The notes beneath the pieces are model-generated. The model was not told the DNA's origin and searched no databases. It saw nothing but the letters and a program-made list of their open reading frames with translations. DNA of 64,000 nucleotides from Acidisarcina sp963790505 (GTDB taxonomy: Bacteria > Acidobacteriota > Terriglobia > Terriglobales > Acidobacteriaceae): NCBI GenBank assembly GCA_963790505.1, contig CAWBOT010000004.1, forward strand, positions 496,001 through 560,000. The letters run 5' to 3'. How positions within the stretch are numbered: position 1 is the first letter of the stretch; each line of letters begins with the position of its first letter. The position numbers were made by a program, and so were the translations under genes. Of this stretch, positions 1-9,885 are shown piece after piece.

Positions 1-212
1 GTAATCAGGCGAACGCCCGAATATCTCTCGACCGCTGAGTCCGTCTCATCAGTGGATCCGTCATTGACGACCAGAACCTCGACATCTAGCCCCGCGACTT
101 GGGTCAGCAGGGCTTCGAGGCAGTTGCCGATGCGCGAGGCGCCGTTAAACGTAGGAATGATGATCGATACAGGTCTCGATCCGATCGATTGAGACTCGAT
201 TGGCGCACCCAT
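1..212 (-). CDS. glycosyltransferase family 2, N-terminal part (runs off the window)
   Basis: Reverse-strand reading from the ATG at 212 gives about 70 residues: a short leader, then PVSIIIPTFNGASRIGNCLEAL and, further on, VEVLVVNDGSTDET. This is the standard start of a GT-A fold family 2 glycosyltransferase, with the IPTFN strand and the NDGSTD nucleotide-sugar motif. The family transfers sugars from nucleotide donors, normally at the cytoplasmic membrane face. A GGAAAG sequence lies just before the ATG. It starts 37 bases after the radical SAM gene stop and in the same direction, so the two are probably one operon. The C-terminus, acceptor specificity and any membrane segments lie outside the window. 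Confidence 0.85.
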   Translation of the reverse strand, partial: MGAPIESQSIGSRPVSIIIPTFNGASRIGNCLEALLTQVAGLDVEVLVVNDGSTDETDSAVERYSGVRLI

Positions 213-249
213 GGGCTTTCCGATTTGCAAACCCTGATTCGCTGCCTGG

Positions 250-1796
250 TTAGGCCGCCGCATCCGAGGTTTTCGCGGTGCCGCCGGCTTTCGGGGCGGC
301 ATCCTGTTTTTGATGATCGCTGCCCTTCAGCAGGTATTTTGACAGCGTCAGAAATCCCTTTACGTTCCGCTGCAGTTCGCGACGGTCTCTGAGCGACTGT
401 TTCAACTTGTAAAAAAGATACGACGGCGCGAGATAAAAGCTGCGCCTCGCCCGGTCGCAGAAACTCACTAGCTGTTCGTGCGTGATGTTCGGCAGGGTGA
501 CCACACTATTGTGAAGACCATCCTTGGTAAGCCACGCCCCCCAGTCCTCAATCTGAATGTAGTCCCGGTTCTTGGCCTCCTGGTAGGCGACCGTACCCGG
601 GTAAACCATGATGGGAAAGAACTGCGCAGTATCGGGTCGCAGCGCCTTGGCAAAGCTCAGCGTCTTTTCCATGCTCGCTGGAGTCTCGTTCAGGTTGCCG
701 ACCATGAAGCAGCCGTGGACCATGATCTCCGATTCCTGGCAGCGGCGAACGAATTTGTGCGCTTCCTCGTGATACTTGGCGTCGCGCCGGTCGTCGTTGT
801 TCTTCTTCATGCCGTTGATGACTTCGACGTCGCCGCTTTCAAAGCCGACACAGAAGAGCCGGGCTCCCGCCTGGTGAAGCGTCGAGAGCAGCTCGTGCTC
901 GGCGCCGATATCGGCGCGGCAATTGGCGTCAAAGGGGAGCTTGTTGCCGCGGCGGATCAGTTCTTTGGCCAGCTCCAGCGTGCGCGGTTTGCTGACGATA
1001 AACGTGTCGTCTTCCAGCATGACGGTCTTGATCTCGGGCATCTCGCGAGAGACATACTCAAACTCGTCTGCGACATTGGCGACCGACCGATAACGCATCG
1101 TGTGGCCGCTGAAGGTCTGCGGGTAGACGCAGAAAGAGCAGTGATAAGGGCAGCCGCGGCTGGTGTCGAAGACCACCAAAGGCCACAGCGAGTGGCCGTA
1201 AAAATAGTCGGGAGTGTGCAGAAAGCGCTTGTAGACCTCGGAGACAAATGGCAGTTCATCGAGATTGTGAATAGCCGCGCGCTGCTTGTTGGTGAGGATT
1301 TCGCCGGTGTGCGGCTGGCGCCACGCAAGCCCATCGACCTGGGAAAGATCTGCGCCGCAGGCCTTTGCTTCCAGCCAGTCGCGTACGGTGTATTCGTATT
1401 CGCGGATGGCGACCGCCTGCAGCGAATCCGACATCAGCAAGAGTCTCTTTAGGAAGCGAGGATACGTGCCGCCCCACCATCAGCGTATGCAACTTAGGAT
1501 TCGCCGCCATCAGCGACTCCATCACGCTTACATCGTTGAGAATGCTGGGCGTGGAGGTATCACAGACCACCGCTTCAATATTTTTGGCCGTCAATGCGGT
1601 CGATGACCGTCTGCACCGAAAATCCTGCCGCCGGCGCATCGACGAGATCCACCTCGTGGCCGTTCTTGATCGCAACTCCGGCTGCGGTCGCGAGCCACTT
1701 GGGATAGTAAAGAGTGCCGCTCTTGGTGACCGCAGGACTGCGCTGCTCCCGAGAAAATCGGGGGTGGAACGGCGGGTTGAGGAAAAGCACGCGCAT
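250..1796 (-). CDS. B12-binding radical SAM protein, split by two apparent frameshifts
   Basis: The three frames join into one protein of about 515 aa. The first piece (1796 to about 1583) starts MRVLFLNPPFHPRFSRE and ends VIDRIDG, an N-terminal cobalamin-binding-type domain. The middle piece reads NIEAVVCDTSTPSILNDVSVMESLMAANP..LMVGRHVSSLPKETL. The last piece (about 1428 to 250) reads AIREYEYTVRDW and carries the radical SAM cluster motif CPYHCSFC (C-x3-C-x2-C). Removing one base from the five-T run at 1581-1585 and one from the CC at 1428-1429 restores a single frame, so these look like sequence errors. Relatives (BchE/HpnJ-like) perform methylations or rearrangements of lipids and sugars. 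Here the substrate is unknown, though the neighbours suggest a glycan or carrier lipid. If the frameshifts are real, the gene is a pseudogene. Confidence 0.8.
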
Positions 1797-1912
1797 CTAA
1801 GGAAACCTCCGAAAGTGCTCTTAAATAAGCATCTTCCAGTCAATTGCTGCCAGCGAAGTCCAGCTTCCAATCTACCATAGTGGGTAGGATGCGGTCGCCA
1901 CCGGGGACGCCT

Positions 1913-3034
1913 CTACACCGCACCTTCGAGTGCCTGGCGCAATGTTTCTACTGTCTTCCTGGAACAGGACTGCCAGCTAAACATTTTGCTGCGCTCTCCC
2001 CCTTTTTGACGAAGGCGCAGCCGGAGGTTCGGGTCGGACGCAATCTGGAGAAGTTTTTCGGCAATATCTTCCTCGCGGCGGGGATCAAAATATAGCGCGG
2101 CATCACCACAAACCTCCGGCAGGGACGCAGCTTGCGCGACCGCGACCGGAACCCCGGCGGCCATTGCCTCAAGAGGCGGCAGGCCAAATCCTTCATAGAG
2201 GGATGGCTGGACGAGAGCAGTCGCGTGCCCCACCAGTGAGAGCAGCTCGGCGTTTGGAACTGCACCGGTCAAATGGATCCGGTCGCTCGCGCTCCTTATG
2301 CGGGCGAAGAAAGCCGGCGACTCACCAGTAATCAAGCCCTCGCTCTGCCCCACGATTACCAGATCGTGAGGGGTCAGGTGGCGTATCTTCAGGAAGGCGT
2401 CAACAAGGCGGCCAAGATTCTTATAGGGCTTGATGTTTCCCACATGCACGAAGTAAGGGCCCGTGCGAGGCGGCGGGAGTTTCGCGGCTCCGTACCATTC
2501 CTCCGAGATGCCCAGGTGCGTGGTGTAAATGTTGTCTTGCCTTGGTCCGCTGGTAAAGCGGAGCAGCTCGGATTTTGAAAAGTCTGAACAGGTAAATATG
2601 ACCGAACTTCGCTTTCGGACCGCCCGAAACATCACCTTGGCATAGATTCTCTTTCTGGCATCATTTACGATTTCGGGAACAACTCGATGGCTCAGGTCAT
2701 GGACGGTGACCGCAAGTTTCCCCCGATAGAGAAGTGGAATCGTGTAGTAGGGAGAAAAGAAAAGGTCTGTACCCGCAGGAATAGCGCGCGGAAGCTCAAT
2801 CTGCTCGGCGACCGAGTAGCGTCCGGCGCGACAGTCGACGACGCGGAAATTTGCCGCGTTGCTCCAGCCAAAGTCCGCGAGACGTGAAGCATCTCCGATT
2901 CCCACGATGGAAACATCCCTGAACCCTTCAACGAGTCCGGGGAGGATGCCCCTGATGTATACGCCCACCCCGGAAGAGTCGATCCAGCGGAGGTCGATGC
3001 AGAGGGTCTTCCCGTTTTTCTGCGCTTTTGTCAC
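1913..3034 (-). CDS. glycosyltransferase family 4 (GT-B fold)
   Basis: 373-aa protein. The N-terminal half has the acceptor-side Rossmann pattern (CIDLRWIDSSGVGVYIRG near 12-29, VTVHDLSH near 109-116). The C-terminal half has VGNIKPYKNL (about 198-207) and the E-x7-E motif EGFGLPPLE (281-289), diagnostic of retaining GT4 enzymes that use nucleotide sugars. No signal peptide or membrane helix is evident, so it should act in the cytoplasm at the inner membrane on a lipid-linked glycan. It lies 116 bases upstream of the radical SAM gene on the same strand. The donor sugar cannot be read from sequence; mannosyl or rhamnosyl transfer is typical of the family. Confidence 0.9.
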   Translation of the reverse strand: MTKAQKNGKTLCIDLRWIDSSGVGVYIRGILPGLVEGFRDVSIVGIGDASRLADFGWSNAANFRVVDCRAGRYSVAEQIELPRAIPAGTDLFFSPYYTIPLLYRGKLAVTVHDLSHRVVPEIVNDARKRIYAKVMFRAVRKRSSVIFTCSDFSKSELLRFTSGPRQDNIYTTHLGISEEWYGAAKLPPPRTGPYFVHVGNIKPYKNLGRLVDAFLKIRHLTPHDLVIVGQSEGLITGESPAFFARIRSASDRIHLTGAVPNAELLSLVGHATALVQPSLYEGFGLPPLEAMAAGVPVAVAQAASLPEVCGDAALYFDPRREEDIAEKLLQIASDPNLRLRLRQKGGERSKMFSWQSCSRKTVETLRQALEGAV

Positions 3035-3155
3035 TCACGCGACCTTATCATGCGCCGATAGGCGCAGATTTAGCCGCACGCGACGATTTTCGTCGGGAAC
3101 GGCAGGCAGTTCTCGGCGGTGGCCGACAATCAAGAACGACCTCATCGCGACCTCC

Positions 3156-4151
3156 TCAGCGCAACAGAGGATTGCCGAGAATCTTGTCCAGACGATTGGC
3201 GATGCGGCAGAGGAACAGCCATATTCGGCCGATGCGTACCGGCAGCCTTAGTTGGGGGAAGACAAAGACGGAATACCGCCAGTTCCCCGCAAAGAGCGGC
3301 CTCAAAACTTTATCAGGATCCTCGGCGGTAAACGCGCGCTGATTGCCGCTTGCGAGCGATAGATAAGGAGGAAAGAATACTTGCAGCGTCCCGTTCAGAA
3401 TTATGCGTACAAGCTGCGGGTCTACCAACCATTCTTCGGTGATGCGCTTGAGGTTCGTGCCGAAGATCGCAACAAGGGAATAGGCGTCCCGGTTTTCGTC
3501 TCCGCCCCCGGCGACGAGACGGTCGTGAACGACCGCTCCCTTCTGAAGATGGCGCAGCACCGTGTACGTCCAGCTCAACTGCACAAGGCCGGTACCCACA
3601 ACGTCGGTGAAGGGCTGGTGCGGCAACTCGCAGACACGGTGTTTGTTGATGATATTGCTGGTGATGAACGTCAGGTACACATGTGTTCTGAGGGCGAAGG
3701 TGGCGGCTTCGTGGATGATCTCGATGCGGGGTTGTGCGGTCGGCGCGGCGAGCGTCTTACCTTCAACAATCACGGCAGCCCGCAGGTGCACCAGATCATA
3801 TTCACTCTTCTCCAGAAGACCGAGGACCGACTCGATAGTTTGCGGCAGAACCATGTCGTCGTCGCCCACGATCCACACATATCTTCCGCTGGCTTCGGCA
3901 AAACACTGGACGAAATTTGCCTCCGCACCAATATTCGTCTGATTGCGAATGTTTCGGAAGGCCAAGCCTCTAAGCCTGTACTCTTCCAGCGTCTCCTGCG
4001 TCGCATCGGGCGACGCGTTGTCAGAGATGATCAGCTCGACCCGCGGCTCGCTCTCGAGTTGAGGAACAAGAGACTCCAGCAACCGCGCCAAGTAGCGGCT
4101 TCGCCTGTAGGTGGGAATCGCAATTGTCAGCAGGAATGGTTCGACGGCCAT
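3156..4151 (-). CDS. glycosyltransferase family 2
   Basis: 331-aa GT-A type enzyme. TIAIPTYRR (9-17), ISDNASPD (42-49) and the metal-binding aspartates GDDD (96-99) are all in place. The C-terminal third is hydrophobic and basic (FPQLRLPVRIGRIWLFLCRIANRLDK), probably a membrane-association surface rather than a true helix bundle. It is transcribed leftward with the GT4 gene, 121 bases apart, and divergently from the FkbM gene starting at 4293. The role inferred is addition of one residue to the lipid-linked repeat unit of the surface polysaccharide. Donor and acceptor are unknown. Confidence 0.9.
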   Translation of the reverse strand: MAVEPFLLTIAIPTYRRSRYLARLLESLVPQLESEPRVELIISDNASPDATQETLEEYRLRGLAFRNIRNQTNIGAEANFVQCFAEASGRYVWIVGDDDMVLPQTIESVLGLLEKSEYDLVHLRAAVIVEGKTLAAPTAQPRIEIIHEAATFALRTHVYLTFITSNIINKHRVCELPHQPFTDVVGTGLVQLSWTYTVLRHLQKGAVVHDRLVAGGGDENRDAYSLVAIFGTNLKRITEEWLVDPQLVRIILNGTLQVFFPPYLSLASGNQRAFTAEDPDKVLRPLFAGNWRYSVFVFPQLRLPVRIGRIWLFLCRIANRLDKILGNPLLR

Positions 4152-4292
4152 GCTTACTTAGTTACACTACCAGCTTTCCTGCCTCTTTCGATTCGGCGCG
4201 ATCCAGGCGATCCATCTACTGCCGTTATATCGAGGCGGTCTGATTCTGTACTTCGCCTGCAATATCATTTACGCTCAAGTTGGATACGAAAG

Positions 4293-5267
4293 ATGGCATC
4301 GTCAACAGAGGCTAGCACAATCTCCTCCGGCATTCTGGATCTCACTGCCCTACGTTCCGAGTACGAGGCAGGCGCTCTTAATAAAGTAGCCTACAGCCGC
4401 GAAGTCTGGCCGGTGCATGAGCAGCTATTTGAGTATTCCCGATTTCTCGCCGGCACGAATGTCGGCTCGATCGAAATAACTCCCGAAGGCGTCATCTTTC
4501 AACTACGAGACCCTGCGATCAAGTTGTGGTGCAGTGAGCGGGACCGCGGCCACGTCGCGATCAACAACCTCAACTTTCGCAATTATGAGCCTGAGGAGAT
4601 GCGGGCAGCCCTTGAGATTGCCAAAGTGTGCAGCACGGTCTTCGATGTAGGAGCGAACGTCGGTCTCTATAGCTTAGCCATCGCTCAACGCTTCCCCTCC
4701 GCCAGAGTTATGGCTTTCGAGCCGGTGCCTGCCACGTATGGAGAGTTGTGCCGAAACCTCGCGCTCAACTCTATCAGCAACGTGGAGACCTTCAATTTAG
4801 GCCTTTCTGACCGCTGCGACGATGCACCATTTTTCTTTGATCCCAGCGTTTCCGGCGCAGCTTCCGGGGCGCCTCTGGGTCCTGAATATCCAGTCACCGA
4901 GGCTTTGACTTGTCCCGTCGAAACGCTGGACGCCTTTGTAGGCAGGACAGGAGCGTCGCCGGATTTCATCAAGTGCGATGTCGAGGGCGGCGAGCTGGCT
5001 GTCTTTCGTGGAGGGGCGAAGCTGCTTGAGCGGTCCAAGCCAATCGTCTTTACGGAGATGCTCAGAAAATGGTCGGCGCGTTTTGCATATCATCCAAACG
5101 ACATCATCGCGCTGTTCCGCAATTATGGCTATGAGTGTTTCGTTTTGTTTGAAGGGACCCTTCGAGGCTTCGCCGAAATGGATGAAAACACCGTCGAGAC
5201 CAACTTCTTTTTCCTGCACAGAGAGCGACACTTGGAGATGGTGCGCTTCCTTGGGTTATTGAAATAG
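4293..5267 (+). CDS. FkbM-family SAM-dependent methyltransferase
   Basis: 324 aa from the ATG at 4293. The reading frame stays open for 900 bases upstream, but that part is antisense to the GT2 gene and carries no recognisable protein. SAM-binding motif I is TVFDVGANVGLYS (about 114-126), followed by the acidic AFEPVP strand (141-146) and the FkbM signature FIKCDVEGGEL (about 228-238). FkbM enzymes O-methylate sugar hydroxyls in polysaccharides and macrolides, and here a glycan hydroxyl is the likely target. The N-terminal 100 residues are not part of the core fold and have no recognised domain. A second FkbM-type gene lies at 23560-24762. Confidence 0.85.
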   Translation: MASSTEASTISSGILDLTALRSEYEAGALNKVAYSREVWPVHEQLFEYSRFLAGTNVGSIEITPEGVIFQLRDPAIKLWCSERDRGHVAINNLNFRNYEPEEMRAALEIAKVCSTVFDVGANVGLYSLAIAQRFPSARVMAFEPVPATYGELCRNLALNSISNVETFNLGLSDRCDDAPFFFDPSVSGAASGAPLGPEYPVTEALTCPVETLDAFVGRTGASPDFIKCDVEGGELAVFRGGAKLLERSKPIVFTEMLRKWSARFAYHPNDIIALFRNYGYECFVLFEGTLRGFAEMDENTVETNFFFLHRERHLEMVRFLGLLK

Positions 5268-5493
5268 CGGTATCCATGACAGAGCTTCGCAGAGCGCCGC
5301 ATGCGGCGAAGTCTCTCGCAGCGGCTGCCGCAAGCGACGCGAGCGCCGTGTTGTAGCTGACCCAGGCAAATATTTATGCTGGTCTGAGACCGCTTCTGAT
5401 GCGGATCAAACACTCATGCGTGCTGTCGAGGGCGGCCGGTTCAAGGGGCACACGCAAAAGGCAACAGGGGCAACGAAGCTGAGCGAGACCGCT

Positions 5494-7140
5494 ATGGCAA
5501 AAGACTGCAACTCCCACAGACTTCTGATCGACAGACGCAGTTTCCTTCGAGGTGCGGGTCTCCTGGCTGCGGGCTCGGCGCTTGGATCTTCGCTGTCTGG
5601 CTGTGGCGTCGATTTCTACATACCCTGCCTTGGTCCGGCCGCAGCGCCGACGCCTGTCGCAGGAATGACGTACATCAAAGCGTCGGAGATCGGCTGCGCC
5701 TTGGATTGTAGCCTGGAAAACGGCCGTAACAAGTACAAGGGAGGGCCCGCGACGGACGATGGGCCGCGAATCAATGCCGCGATGGCCGGCGCGACAGCGA
5801 GCAATCCGATCACACTGATTATTGACGGGAGCGCCCTGGTATCGGGCCTGTTCCTGCCTGCGGGCGGCCATTGGAGCATCGCCGGGCTGGGGTGCGGGAC
5901 GGGATTTTATGTCAAGACGGGGACCAATAACGACGGCATTCACAATGGCCCGCGCTATGGAGGACCATCGGACCCGGGTCCCCCTGCCCCCGTTCGCACG
6001 GGAATGAATGTCTCGCTGAGCAATTTCACGTTGAACGGAAACCGAGGCAATGGTCATAACGGAGATGCGACGGGCGGAGTCTTTCAAGGGGCGAATGGAG
6101 TAGGGTTCTTTGGCATCAACCTGATGAACCTGAACAACATCGTGATTGAAAAGGTGGTGGTGGTGAACTCTCCCCAGTACCATATCCGGCTTTCAAATGT
6201 TGGCAATGTGACGGTATCTGGATGCGTGATGAGGACGCTGGGTCCCAACAGCGATGGACTCCATTTCGACGGGCCGGCCAATGACATTACGATTTTGGGC
6301 TGCGACTTTACAACCGGCGACGACTCGATTGCACTGAACTGCCCTGAGGGATATTCGGGCGACATATCACGCGTATCAGTCTCAGGCTGCACATTCAACA
6401 GTTGGTCGCTGATGCGGCTATACACGGCGAACGCGAACTATATGTGCAACATCGACACCGTGTCAGTGAATAACTGCAGTGGCACATTTCGCGAATTTGC
6501 ATTCATCATCGGACTTGGTTATCCGAGTAATCCAAATGCAGTGACCGGTTTAACGATTTCCGATTGCACTTTGACCGCACCGACTGTGCTCGGCATCCAG
6601 GAGAATTTTGGAACTATCGGGCTCAGCGGCGTCACCTTCACTCCACAACAGGTGAATGTCGTCTGGAATAATCCTCAGCTAAACCGGAACTCTGCCTTTT
6701 TGCGCCCGTCGCCGGTCTTCGGGACACTCGATTACGCTGGATCAAGCCTCTCCTTTGAGAACTGCAAGCTTTATCGAATTTCGAACATGGACGCGGCCGC
6801 GGTTGTGCTCGCCAATAACTCCACGATCGGTTCTGTGGCTTTCAACGGATACACCGTGCAGGACGCTGGATCGTACTCGAAGGTAGAAGAACTGCTGAGT
6901 GTCGGCTCCGCCTCCATCGGTCAGCTGGTTCTCGCTTCTCTGGATAGCAGCAAGATCAAGGCTCCGATCTCTCCGGGAGAATTCGGCAGCATCGGTTCGG
7001 TTTCCGGGGTGGGTGTGCTGGCGACTGGGTGGGAGTTTCCCGACGCTGTGATGGCCAACGGAGTGCCGTATATCTCGGCGAGTTCAGGACAGCCTTCGAT
7101 CAAGATCAACGGCGTCGTCGAGTCTTACCCCCCAAGCTAA
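5494..7140 (+). CDS. Tat-exported pectate-lyase-fold (right-handed beta-helix) lipoprotein
   Basis: 548 aa if the ATG at 5494 is used; an in-frame ATG also exists at 5416. The N-terminus has a twin-arginine signal (DRRSFLRGAG, 13-22), then a hydrophobic stretch ending in a lipobox-like LSGC (34-37), so the protein is probably exported folded and lipidated. The body has the short repeating beta-strand pattern of parallel beta-helix proteins (LNNIVIEKVVVVNSPQYHIRLSNVGNVTVSGC, DGLHFDGPANDITILGCDF, DDSIALNC), close to glycoside hydrolase family 28 and pectate-lyase-3 proteins. The paired aspartates in GDDSIALN resemble the GH28 catalytic region. Its place in the glycan locus suggests polysaccharide cleavage or trimming. 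It converges with another beta-helix gene 20 bases downstream. Confidence 0.8.
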   Translation: MAKDCNSHRLLIDRRSFLRGAGLLAAGSALGSSLSGCGVDFYIPCLGPAAAPTPVAGMTYIKASEIGCALDCSLENGRNKYKGGPATDDGPRINAAMAGATASNPITLIIDGSALVSGLFLPAGGHWSIAGLGCGTGFYVKTGTNNDGIHNGPRYGGPSDPGPPAPVRTGMNVSLSNFTLNGNRGNGHNGDATGGVFQGANGVGFFGINLMNLNNIVIEKVVVVNSPQYHIRLSNVGNVTVSGCVMRTLGPNSDGLHFDGPANDITILGCDFTTGDDSIALNCPEGYSGDISRVSVSGCTFNSWSLMRLYTANANYMCNIDTVSVNNCSGTFREFAFIIGLGYPSNPNAVTGLTISDCTLTAPTVLGIQENFGTIGLSGVTFTPQQVNVVWNNPQLNRNSAFLRPSPVFGTLDYAGSSLSFENCKLYRISNMDAAAVVLANNSTIGSVAFNGYTVQDAGSYSKVEELLSVGSASIGQLVLASLDSSKIKAPISPGEFGSIGSVSGVGVLATGWEFPDAVMANGVPYISASSGQPSIKINGVVESYPPS

Positions 7141-7160
7141 TTGCTACGGCGGCGGCGCGG

Positions 7161-8768
7161 TCAGAGATGAGTGGTGGTGCATGTGGCCACGACCTGATCG
7201 TCGGGGTGGGTTGACCAGGACGAAGCGGCCGCCACGGATTTCTCGTAAAGCTCGAACTGAATGCTATTCAGAACTTTGGCAGTCCATGAGAGGTTTGGGG
7301 CGGGTCTGCCCGTTCTGGTCAGACTGTTTGAAAGTGAGCATTTCACAGTGTAGTCATTGGAGATATGGCTCTGGGGGAGGGTGATGGTCTGGTGACAGAC
7401 ATTTCCATTGTCCCGCGCCGGGAAGCTGCAGCCTGGCACCGTGACCGTCTGAGCGTAGCCGTTCGGAAGGATGGAGTAATTCAGATTTTTCGCGATAAGC
7501 TTGCCGGCTACATCCTGCGGAGCCACCTGAATGTTGAGGCTCAGCCCGGCATTTGGGCCGATATAAATTGTGCCGTCTCCCAGCCACTTATTCTTCCCGA
7601 TGGTGACGTTTTTTGTAGCTATACCCGCTCCGCCGTTGTAATCGGTAGACACCATCCCGCCGGGCAAGATGGTATTTCCGGTAAAAATCACGCGGTTGGC
7701 TTTTATGCTAAACGATGGCGTGGATGCGCCAAAGGTGTTCCCGGTGATCGTACAGTTGCAATCTGCCGGAGCGTCACCAGCCTTGTAAGAGTCGTTCACA
7801 TCAACAAAGGCCTGGCCATTGGCGGTGCCGCTGCCTACCTCAAAGTAGTTGCCGGTCACGGTGATGTTGCTGGGTGGGCCATGGTAATACACGATGCGGA
7901 GGGCGGGATCAGATTCCGGCGGCATGACTCCCTTTGCGATAACCTTGTTGCCAGTAATTTTGCCATCGGCGGCTCCGGAGATATCTATGCCTACCCTGTC
8001 CTGATTCAAGATGTTATCGACCACTGTGAAGTTCCTGGGCACATCCAGCGGGTTCACATTGGTAGCTTCGGCGGTGAGGCTGATGGCGCCATCTCCGCGG
8101 TTGGTCAGGTGGTTGTTGGCGATGGTGATCGCATGTACGTTTCCGTCGATGTGGATGCCGTCGGCGTTGTTGAACGGCGTGGGACTATCGACTGTATTCC
8201 CGGTGATGTTCACATCGGTGAGCGAACCTTTGCCTGCCGTGGCGTAGGTAACCGAGATTCCCCAGACGCTGTTGTGAATCGTATTGTTGCTGACAGTGAC
8301 GCCACGGTGGACAACATTGTCGGTCGCCAGCTGCAGCCACTGAATCACGTTAATACCGGAATTGTTACCTCCGGGACTATGAACGACGTCGATTGTCATG
8401 TGGTCCCAGGCGACGTCATCGGCGTTCACCGCCTTGAACGTGTATCCCGACTGGTTGCTGAGAGCACCGACGGTGATCGTACCTCCGAGCCCCTCCCATT
8501 GCACGCCGCTGCCGTAGCTGACTACTCCATCAACACGACAGTTCCCGGAGACGTGAATTTTTACGGGCTGGCCGGTCGCGGCATAGGCCTCGCTTGCCGC
8601 TGTCGCAGCCGCCTGGAATGCGGCCGTGTCGTCAGTGCCAGAAGTCCCGTTCCAGTTGCAGGCGGCTCCGTAGGTGGCGACATTCTCGTAGGGCGCAACC
8701 TGCGCGTGGGTGAGGACACTCGCTGTGGACATGAGGATGACTGTCAGGCAATTTGCTCTTAGCTGCAT
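7161..8768 (-). CDS. secreted right-handed beta-helix protein
   Basis: 535 aa from the ATG at 8768, chosen because it gives a clean signal peptide (MQLRANCLTVILMSTASVLTHAQ). An upstream in-frame start at 8882 would add 38 charged residues. After the signal come a pectate-lyase-3-like opening (ENVATYGAACNWNGTSGTDDTAAFQAAATAA) and many beta-helix turns (NVTISGNTVDSP, AITIANNHLTNRGDGAISL, FTVVDNILNQDRVGIDISG). No obvious GH28 catalytic DD pair is seen, so it may bind, epimerise or cleave by a lyase mechanism, or be structural. The last 80 residues form a separate beta-rich segment with CSFPARDNGNVC and a terminal CTTTHL. It is convergent with the Tat lipoprotein at 5494-7140. Confidence 0.8.
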   Translation of the reverse strand: MQLRANCLTVILMSTASVLTHAQVAPYENVATYGAACNWNGTSGTDDTAAFQAAATAASEAYAATGQPVKIHVSGNCRVDGVVSYGSGVQWEGLGGTITVGALSNQSGYTFKAVNADDVAWDHMTIDVVHSPGGNNSGINVIQWLQLATDNVVHRGVTVSNNTIHNSVWGISVTYATAGKGSLTDVNITGNTVDSPTPFNNADGIHIDGNVHAITIANNHLTNRGDGAISLTAEATNVNPLDVPRNFTVVDNILNQDRVGIDISGAADGKITGNKVIAKGVMPPESDPALRIVYYHGPPSNITVTGNYFEVGSGTANGQAFVDVNDSYKAGDAPADCNCTITGNTFGASTPSFSIKANRVIFTGNTILPGGMVSTDYNGGAGIATKNVTIGKNKWLGDGTIYIGPNAGLSLNIQVAPQDVAGKLIAKNLNYSILPNGYAQTVTVPGCSFPARDNGNVCHQTITLPQSHISNDYTVKCSLSNSLTRTGRPAPNLSWTAKVLNSIQFELYEKSVAAASSWSTHPDDQVVATCTTTHL

Positions 8769-8891
8769 AGCGCGACTGGTTAGGATGCGCGAGTGCCCGC
8801 GGCACTTCGTCTCTAGGGGGCGTTCTCGCTTACCCTCTAGTATCGCTCCCAGCGTTGTTGGGCAGTCGTTGTGGAATCTCAATCGACGGCA

Positions 8892-9709
8892 CTAGTATTG
8901 AGCGCTCGTCGATACATCGCCCGTCCAAAAATTTGTTTCCAGTTGAGCCCGACCAGGGTACACGGCAAACTCGTTGCGATACTTCCTCGTCTTGCGGATC
9001 ATGAAAAAAATAGTGAACGCCAGGGTTGGGAGGGCGTTCGCAAGCAGGCGCGCCATCCGGAGCGGGAAGGGGTAGAACTGAGCGCCGCGAAACTGCTCCA
9101 GCTCGTAGCCACCCGGAAAACACGCGTTCAAAAAAGCGAGCGTGTCGTTTTTGGAAAACGGCCGCACATGTGCCGAGGCTAGTTTGTGTTGAGTGGGCTG
9201 TCTCCCTAGCGCAAGCAGGAAACGATTGTGCAGCGAGCAAACATTAGGGACCCCAAATAGAAAATGGCCGCCTATTTTGAGGGAACGGGAGACTTCATGA
9301 AAAATCCAAAATACTTCCTTGGTATGCTCCAAAATCTGATTGGCGATGATGAGGTCAGCTTCGCCGTCGGCGAGGGGGAATCGATCCCTTTCAATGTTGG
9401 CCACGACGATCCGGTCGGCCTTTCCCTCCAGGTTCCTCGCATATTCCTTTCCGCCCTCCACCGCGATCAGAGTTGCGCTGGGATGGTACCGGCGGACGAC
9501 GCCGAGATCTCTCCCCCCCCCGCGCCAAGGTCTACCACGATCCGCAGGTCTTTCAACGACCGAACCAACTCCTCCACAACCTTTGGACCGTAGTTCTCCT
9601 TCGTGTCGACCAGCCGGGCCAGCGGGTGTGTGGTGGTGGATCCAAACAAGGGTTTCGAGGACTTATCGGTACTCAACTTACCTCCGGTGGTTCGTTCTGC
9701 TCTCCGCAT
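8892..9709 (-). CDS. class I SAM-dependent methyltransferase, frameshifted in a nine-C run
   Basis: The ATG at 9709 opens a frame reading MRRAERTTGGKLSTDKSS and RIVVDLGAGGG (motif I). The frame is lost in the run of nine C at 9513-9521. Adding one base gives RDLGVVRRYHPSATLIAVEGGKEYARNLEGKADRIVVANIERDRFPLADGEADLIIANQILEHTKEVFWIFHEVSRSLKIGGHFLFGVPN, a textbook methyltransferase-11-type core with the ADLIIANQILEH and GG-FLFGVPN motifs. The complete protein would be about 272 aa. Only the sequence call of a long homopolymer separates an intact from a broken gene, so an error is most likely. The substrate is probably a sugar or lipid head group of the polysaccharide. Confidence 0.8.
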
Positions 9710-9885
9710 GGCTGACTAAATAGCTGATTTCAAGGCCCAATCATATACCCACGGCCTCCCGGCGACATCTCCTTGTCGGACGCATCATTCCGTAAACTGT
9801 AGGAAGGTAGAAAGGTGGGTCTACACTCGATCAGCCGGTCTCGCACTCCAGTACTGCAGCCAGACGGAAGAAGATCAGCTTTTTC

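Noticed and set aside
478..1452. 324-aa plus-strand frame
   Set aside because: It is antisense to the radical SAM gene, and its composition is that of a high-GC shadow frame with no recognisable domain.
3381..4292. Upstream 300 codons of the frame that holds the FkbM gene
   Set aside because: This part is antisense to the GT2 gene at 3156-4151 and has no family pattern; the FkbM protein starts well at 4293.
7365..8762. 465-aa plus-strand frame
   Set aside because: It is antisense to the beta-helix gene, which has a signal peptide and clear repeats; the plus-strand product has none.
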